Source: Meira nashicola (lineage: Eukaryota > Basidiomycota > Exobasidiomycetes > Exobasidiales > Brachybasidiaceae). Taken from it: a stretch of DNA of 64,000 nt. Shown piece after piece: positions 60,481-64,000 of the stretch (the stretch's first letter is position 1; the number at the start of each line of letters is the position of its first letter). The stretch is from contig BCJU01000007.1 of assembly GCA_001600355.1 (NCBI GenBank), forward strand, positions 1 through 64,000, written 5' to 3'. Below the pieces are notes generated by a model. It made no database searches, was not told where the DNA came from, and saw nothing but the letters and a program-made list of their open reading frames with translations. The translations under genes were made by a program, and so were the position numbers.

Positions 60481-62256
60481 ATGCAATACAGGATGGGTCT
60501 GATTAACATTCAAGATCTCAATTTACCAGGGAAAGATGAATTGTGCAACTCACTCCGGAAGCTCGTAGACGCTACACCATTACTCGCAGCTCTTCTTGCG
60601 CCTGTGTCAACATTGTATGATGTCCCAGCGCTGACGCAACGATGGTATGCGAAAAACGGAGATCCTATATCTGACCCGACGGCGTCACTCATTCTTTCTG
60701 CGATCAGTTTATCGGCGAGTATCTTGGCGAACACATCTCTAGTGGTACGTTACACAGTTCATGCGCAGAGATTTTGGCATTCAGCTATCATCATCTCCAC
60801 GTATGGTTGGATATTCAAAGTATTGGTTGGGGTCAGCAATCTTGTCGCATTCGGAGCTTTGAGGAGGAATGGACCGGAGTACACATATGTGGAAGGATTT
60901 TGGTGTGCAATTATGTCTTTGAGTTTGAGCGTGTTCGTAGCTTTCCAATTATTCTTTCATCTAGCCTTTGGACCGGGAGGAGGATGCTCGAACACGATTC
61001 ATTGGCAAGCTCGGACCTTAATTATCTCAGAGATCGCTATTGTTGGATTGCTAGCGATACAGGCTTTACTTTTCAGTAAAATAGAAGGCTGGTTATATCT
61101 TGACGGCTTGTATTTCTCAGTTGTCTCCCTTTTAACAATTGGTTTTGGAGACTACGTGCCAACCCACACCAGTACCAAAATTATGCTTTTCCCGTTCAGT
61201 GTAGCTGGGATCGTAGTCTTTTCTAATCAGATTTCGTTGATCGCAACTTTTTCCGCTCGTGCTTTTCAAGTTCGCAACGGGCGAGAAAATCTGCAGTATC
61301 ATCATGACAGTTGTCAGGGAACTGCAGAAGCAGACACGTGCGCTGAGCAAAGGTATGCAAAGCTGATGGAGGAAGTGCAAAGGTTGCGGACACGTCAAAT
61401 CAAATTGCAGAATAACCAGGAACGGAAGATGATTTTCCGTTCTCTCTTCTTGCTGATCGCATTCTGGCTGGTGAGCGGCGCTTTGTACTCCAAGATGGAA
61501 GGCTGGACATTTTGTGATGCTCTTTACTTTTCATACGTCTTTTTTCTCACACTAGGTTACGGTGATTTCTCTCCAACTACACCAGCCGGTAAAAGTTTTT
61601 TCATTCTTTGGGCTCTAATTGCAGTGCCAATCATGATTGACTTCGTTGTTCACGCGATACAACTCACTGTTGCACGTTTCACCCGAATCCTTACCGAACA
61701 AATGCAAGAAAATCAGCAAGAATGGCGTGAGACAGTGACCGAATACTTTGTTCCATTGCAGACGTTGACGGAGCACGTTAAGGCTGACCTGCTTGCTGAT
61801 CTGGACGCTGATCTGGACCGCACACAGTCTCTGGTCGAAGCCAAGGCGAACAAGACATTGTCGACTTGTTCTATTCAAGGATGTGAACGAAATCGTATAA
61901 CATCGACGTCAAATGAGCCTTTTCAAAATGCTAGATTTTCGTCTGTGAATCATACAATGTTAGTTGCCTTACTGAAAGAGACAGCTTTGATCCAACAACA
62001 AAGCCATCTTTTGTTGTTACAGCAGCTAAGACGCGGTAGTCCCTCTTGGCTATTGCTACAGGCTGATTTGAACATGAAAAACAAAAGTAATATCATACCT
62101 GAATTCAAAGGAATTGCCAACCAAACCTTAGAACAGCGTGCTTGGTCTCAGGAGAAAGAGCTGATAGCACAGGTCGCTACATTTCGTTCAGGTCAGGCCC
62201 GTCTTCGTGCGCTTTCTGAGCATGTCACGCACAGTATCGACCGTTACCCTGCGTAA
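60481..62256 (+). CDS. TOK1: TOK-type two-pore outward-rectifier potassium channel (~591 aa)
   Basis: ATG at 60481. The protein has about eight membrane segments with two pore loops. The first selectivity filter is TIGFGD (residue ~219, in YFSVVSLLTIGFGDYVPT). The second is TLGYGD (residue ~357, in YFSYVFFLTLGYGDFSPTT). This is the arrangement of fungal TOK1 channels, which release K+ at depolarised voltages at the plasma membrane. The long C-terminal cytoplasmic tail contains helical and coiled segments (LADLDADLDRTQSLVEAK). The frame is intact and without introns. Confidence 0.95.
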   Translation: MQYRMGLINIQDLNLPGKDELCNSLRKLVDATPLLAALLAPVSTLYDVPALTQRWYAKNGDPISDPTASLILSAISLSASILANTSLVVRYTVHAQRFWHSAIIISTYGWIFKVLVGVSNLVAFGALRRNGPEYTYVEGFWCAIMSLSLSVFVAFQLFFHLAFGPGGGCSNTIHWQARTLIISEIAIVGLLAIQALLFSKIEGWLYLDGLYFSVVSLLTIGFGDYVPTHTSTKIMLFPFSVAGIVVFSNQISLIATFSARAFQVRNGRENLQYHHDSCQGTAEADTCAEQRYAKLMEEVQRLRTRQIKLQNNQERKMIFRSLFLLIAFWLVSGALYSKMEGWTFCDALYFSYVFFLTLGYGDFSPTTPAGKSFFILWALIAVPIMIDFVVHAIQLTVARFTRILTEQMQENQQEWRETVTEYFVPLQTLTEHVKADLLADLDADLDRTQSLVEAKANKTLSTCSIQGCERNRITSTSNEPFQNARFSSVNHTMLVALLKETALIQQQSHLLLLQQLRRGSPSWLLLQADLNMKNKSNIIPEFKGIANQTLEQRAWSQEKELIAQVATFRSGQARLRALSEHVTHSIDRYPA

Positions 62257-63391
62257 TTCAAAGCTACCTCGAACTTCCCCACTCCGACTTTGGCCACACT
62301 AGATGCAGTTGCATCACATTACTGCAATCTGCATTCTAAGAATTTGTGCTTCTGGCTTGATTTAGGACACCTTTCGCGTTCCTATAGAATCCTGGTCCCT
62401 CATGCGATTTGCAGAAATCACCGATGCTTTTTCGGCCTGAGCGCGAGGAATAGTATTGTACGTAGATACACATCTTGATACGAATACCCTTTGACTTACA
62501 TGCGATGAGAGCATTTAGAGACAATTTGGCGAGCTCAGCATTGCTTTAATGACATTACACTGGACAGATCACGTATTTCTCTCGATGTGGAAAGGCTCAT
62601 GTGCTGGTTCTCCATTGTCAGAACAGCGTTCGCGAGTCATGCCATCCATGTGTAAAGTTGCTCGTATCGTAGTGAGCAACTATTTCTCTATCCTGTGCAG
62701 AATCAAGTGCAGCAAGAACCGCTCCGAGATATCTTCCAGAGAAAGCTTCTTGCTAAGCAATGGCAACATCGAATATGCCATTGTTTCTCTAGTCAAGTAA
62801 GGACTCATATTGGTGTAAGGCTGGCTTGCGATAGAATTCACAGCATTTCCATTATTAGCTGTGAAGGCGATATGCGCCTGCCAGAGCGAGCTCGCTAACG
62901 TAAGTGCAAAGACTGGTGAAACAGTGGCCTAGTCGAACAGTCGAGAGAGGTCGATCAGAAGCTCAAACGCACGCGAAGCTGCAGTCGCGATTTGATTTCC
63001 GGACCAAAGAAACGGAATATTCTCTGACTTTGCTTTGTATATGATCGCCGGATAGACGGTATCACGGTGATATGATGGGCTGTAGATCAGACCTACCCTT
63101 GTTGATTCGTGTAGCCTTTTCAAAGTCTCTGTGGTAATCGACAATCTCTCAGAAGAAAAGCTGCATCGCCTCGAGCCGGTTTGAGTCTTATGGCGTTGCA
63201 AGAATCGAATGAGACGGGCTATTCTCATCTCTTATTTCATTCTGCCAATGGGAGACCTCCAAAAAGTTTTACAGGATCAACGCTTCAGCATTGAATATTC
63301 TTAGCCTACCGAGAGAGAAAGATTTCTGGCAATAAGTCGCATTGCGGAACACCATTCTACTTTCGGTCGCATATGCAACAACATCGCATCG
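62257..63391. other. stretch without a supported gene
   Basis: A minus-strand frame (63228-62929, ending ASRAFELLIDLSRLFD) and plus-strand frames near 62695-62898 have mild coding character, but I could not build a gene and recognise no family. Confidence 0.35.
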
Positions 63392-63942
63392 ATGCTGAAA
63401 TCTGAAGCTGAAGAAGTGTGTCATTCCCCGTTGCTGTTCAATGTAGGATGGACGATCGCTTCCATGGAAGGTTATGTAGAAACAACAGCTGCTCGGATAC
63501 GAAACGGCAATCTATCTGTGTGCGACGAACTTCTTGAATCTATTGCTGCTATGAAACTATGCTCGCTGCTGTTCGCCAGAGTCGAACTGATCAGTCCCTT
63601 TTATCTTTTCACGGCCGATGTAACTAAGACGCTTGCGACCATAACAGAGAAGTTGAGTAAGCAGCAAGGAGAGCAGAAGTAAATGTACAGGCATGCTAAT
63701 CAAAGCAATAAACGCTCATCTAATGACAGATGGTAAACTTCCTTCAGAACGAAGAACAGGTGATGTTGTCACGCAAATCTTCACCGCAATCTTTGATTGG
63801 AAACCATAATAACGATGTGGATTTGGCGCAGGAACATATGGAGAGTTTTGAGGATTTTCTGAATAGCGCCTTCCCGGAATGCACCTTTCATAAAGATCGC
63901 TGCACTCAGCTTTGGATTGACGAGAACAGTACTTTTCTTTAA
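63392..63942 (+). CDS. unrecognised protein, possible exons
   Basis: A frame at about 63335-63682 (FGRICNNIASMLKSEAEE, GWTIASMEGYVETTAARIRN) is helical and ends in EKLSKQQGEQK. A second frame follows at 63730-63942 (MVNFLQNEEQVMLSRK...), which could be a further exon. No domain is recognised. The start and possible upstream exons are unresolved. Confidence 0.3.
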
Positions 63943-64000
63943 ATGTCAAGAAAGAATACAGATCTGCGCTACCGTTGTTGCCTGTTCTTCCGGGCAACGA

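Noticed and set aside
1..64000. tRNA, rRNA and CRISPR features
   Set aside because: I looked for tRNA B-box-like GGTTCGA.TCC sequences, rRNA-like stretches and regularly spaced repeats and found none convincing. A dedicated scan could still find a tRNA I missed.

Overview
The window looks like nuclear DNA of a fungus. Coding stretches are broken by short introns (about 45-90 nt) with GTAAGT/GTGAGT donors. The recognisable genes are typically fungal: a Zn2Cys6 regulator, a PAS-GATA (white-collar-2-like) factor, an SSU1-type sulfite transporter, a FEX-type fluoride channel and a TOK-type potassium channel. I cannot place it to phylum with confidence; a basidiomycete is my guess. Single ambiguous bases and one 100-N gap show a draft assembly.

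Left part (1-27 kb): gene-poor and repeat-like. Two paralogues of a large unrecognised protein family lie 14 kb apart on the + strand. One is cut by the window start (ends 1560). The other is complete, with nine in-frame exons (14123-17082, about 821 aa), and carries a GIY-YIG nuclease-like domain. A degenerate third copy lies at 21.84-22.13 kb. Around them are a broken cyclophilin (4.4-4.8 kb), a disrupted signal-peptide gene (8.76-11.1 kb), a two-exon helical protein (18-19.3 kb), a short telomere-like repeat beside an AT-rich orphan ORF (23.3-23.8 kb), a kinase-like gene with HFG in place of DFG (24.2-24.9 kb, minus) and an HNH-nuclease-like gene (26.4-27.2 kb, minus) next to an assembly gap.

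Middle (28-49 kb): a PAS-GATA gene with apparent frame lesions (30.4-32 kb, minus), then a visibly GC-richer block at 35.2-44.4 kb. The block holds a YoaK/DUF1275 membrane protein, a persulfide-dioxygenase-like metallo-beta-lactamase, a mitochondrial-type sulfide:quinone oxidoreductase and an ACC-synthase-like PLP enzyme. SQR makes persulfide from H2S and persulfide dioxygenase turns it into sulfite, so two consecutive steps of sulfide oxidation sit side by side. A complete three-exon enolase follows (47.2-48.8 kb, minus).

Right part (50-64 kb): an unrecognised multi-exon gene (50.4-52.2 kb, minus), then four intact genes: the Zn2Cys6 factor (53.6-55.8), fluoride exporter (56.4-57.8), SSU1-type sulfite exporter (58.4-59.9, minus) and TOK-type K+ channel (60.5-62.3). 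Three of these four are plasma-membrane ion or anion exit proteins. The sulfite exporter could in principle dispose of sulfite from the sulfide block 20 kb away, but that link is inference. The last 1.7 kb holds unrecognised ORFs.
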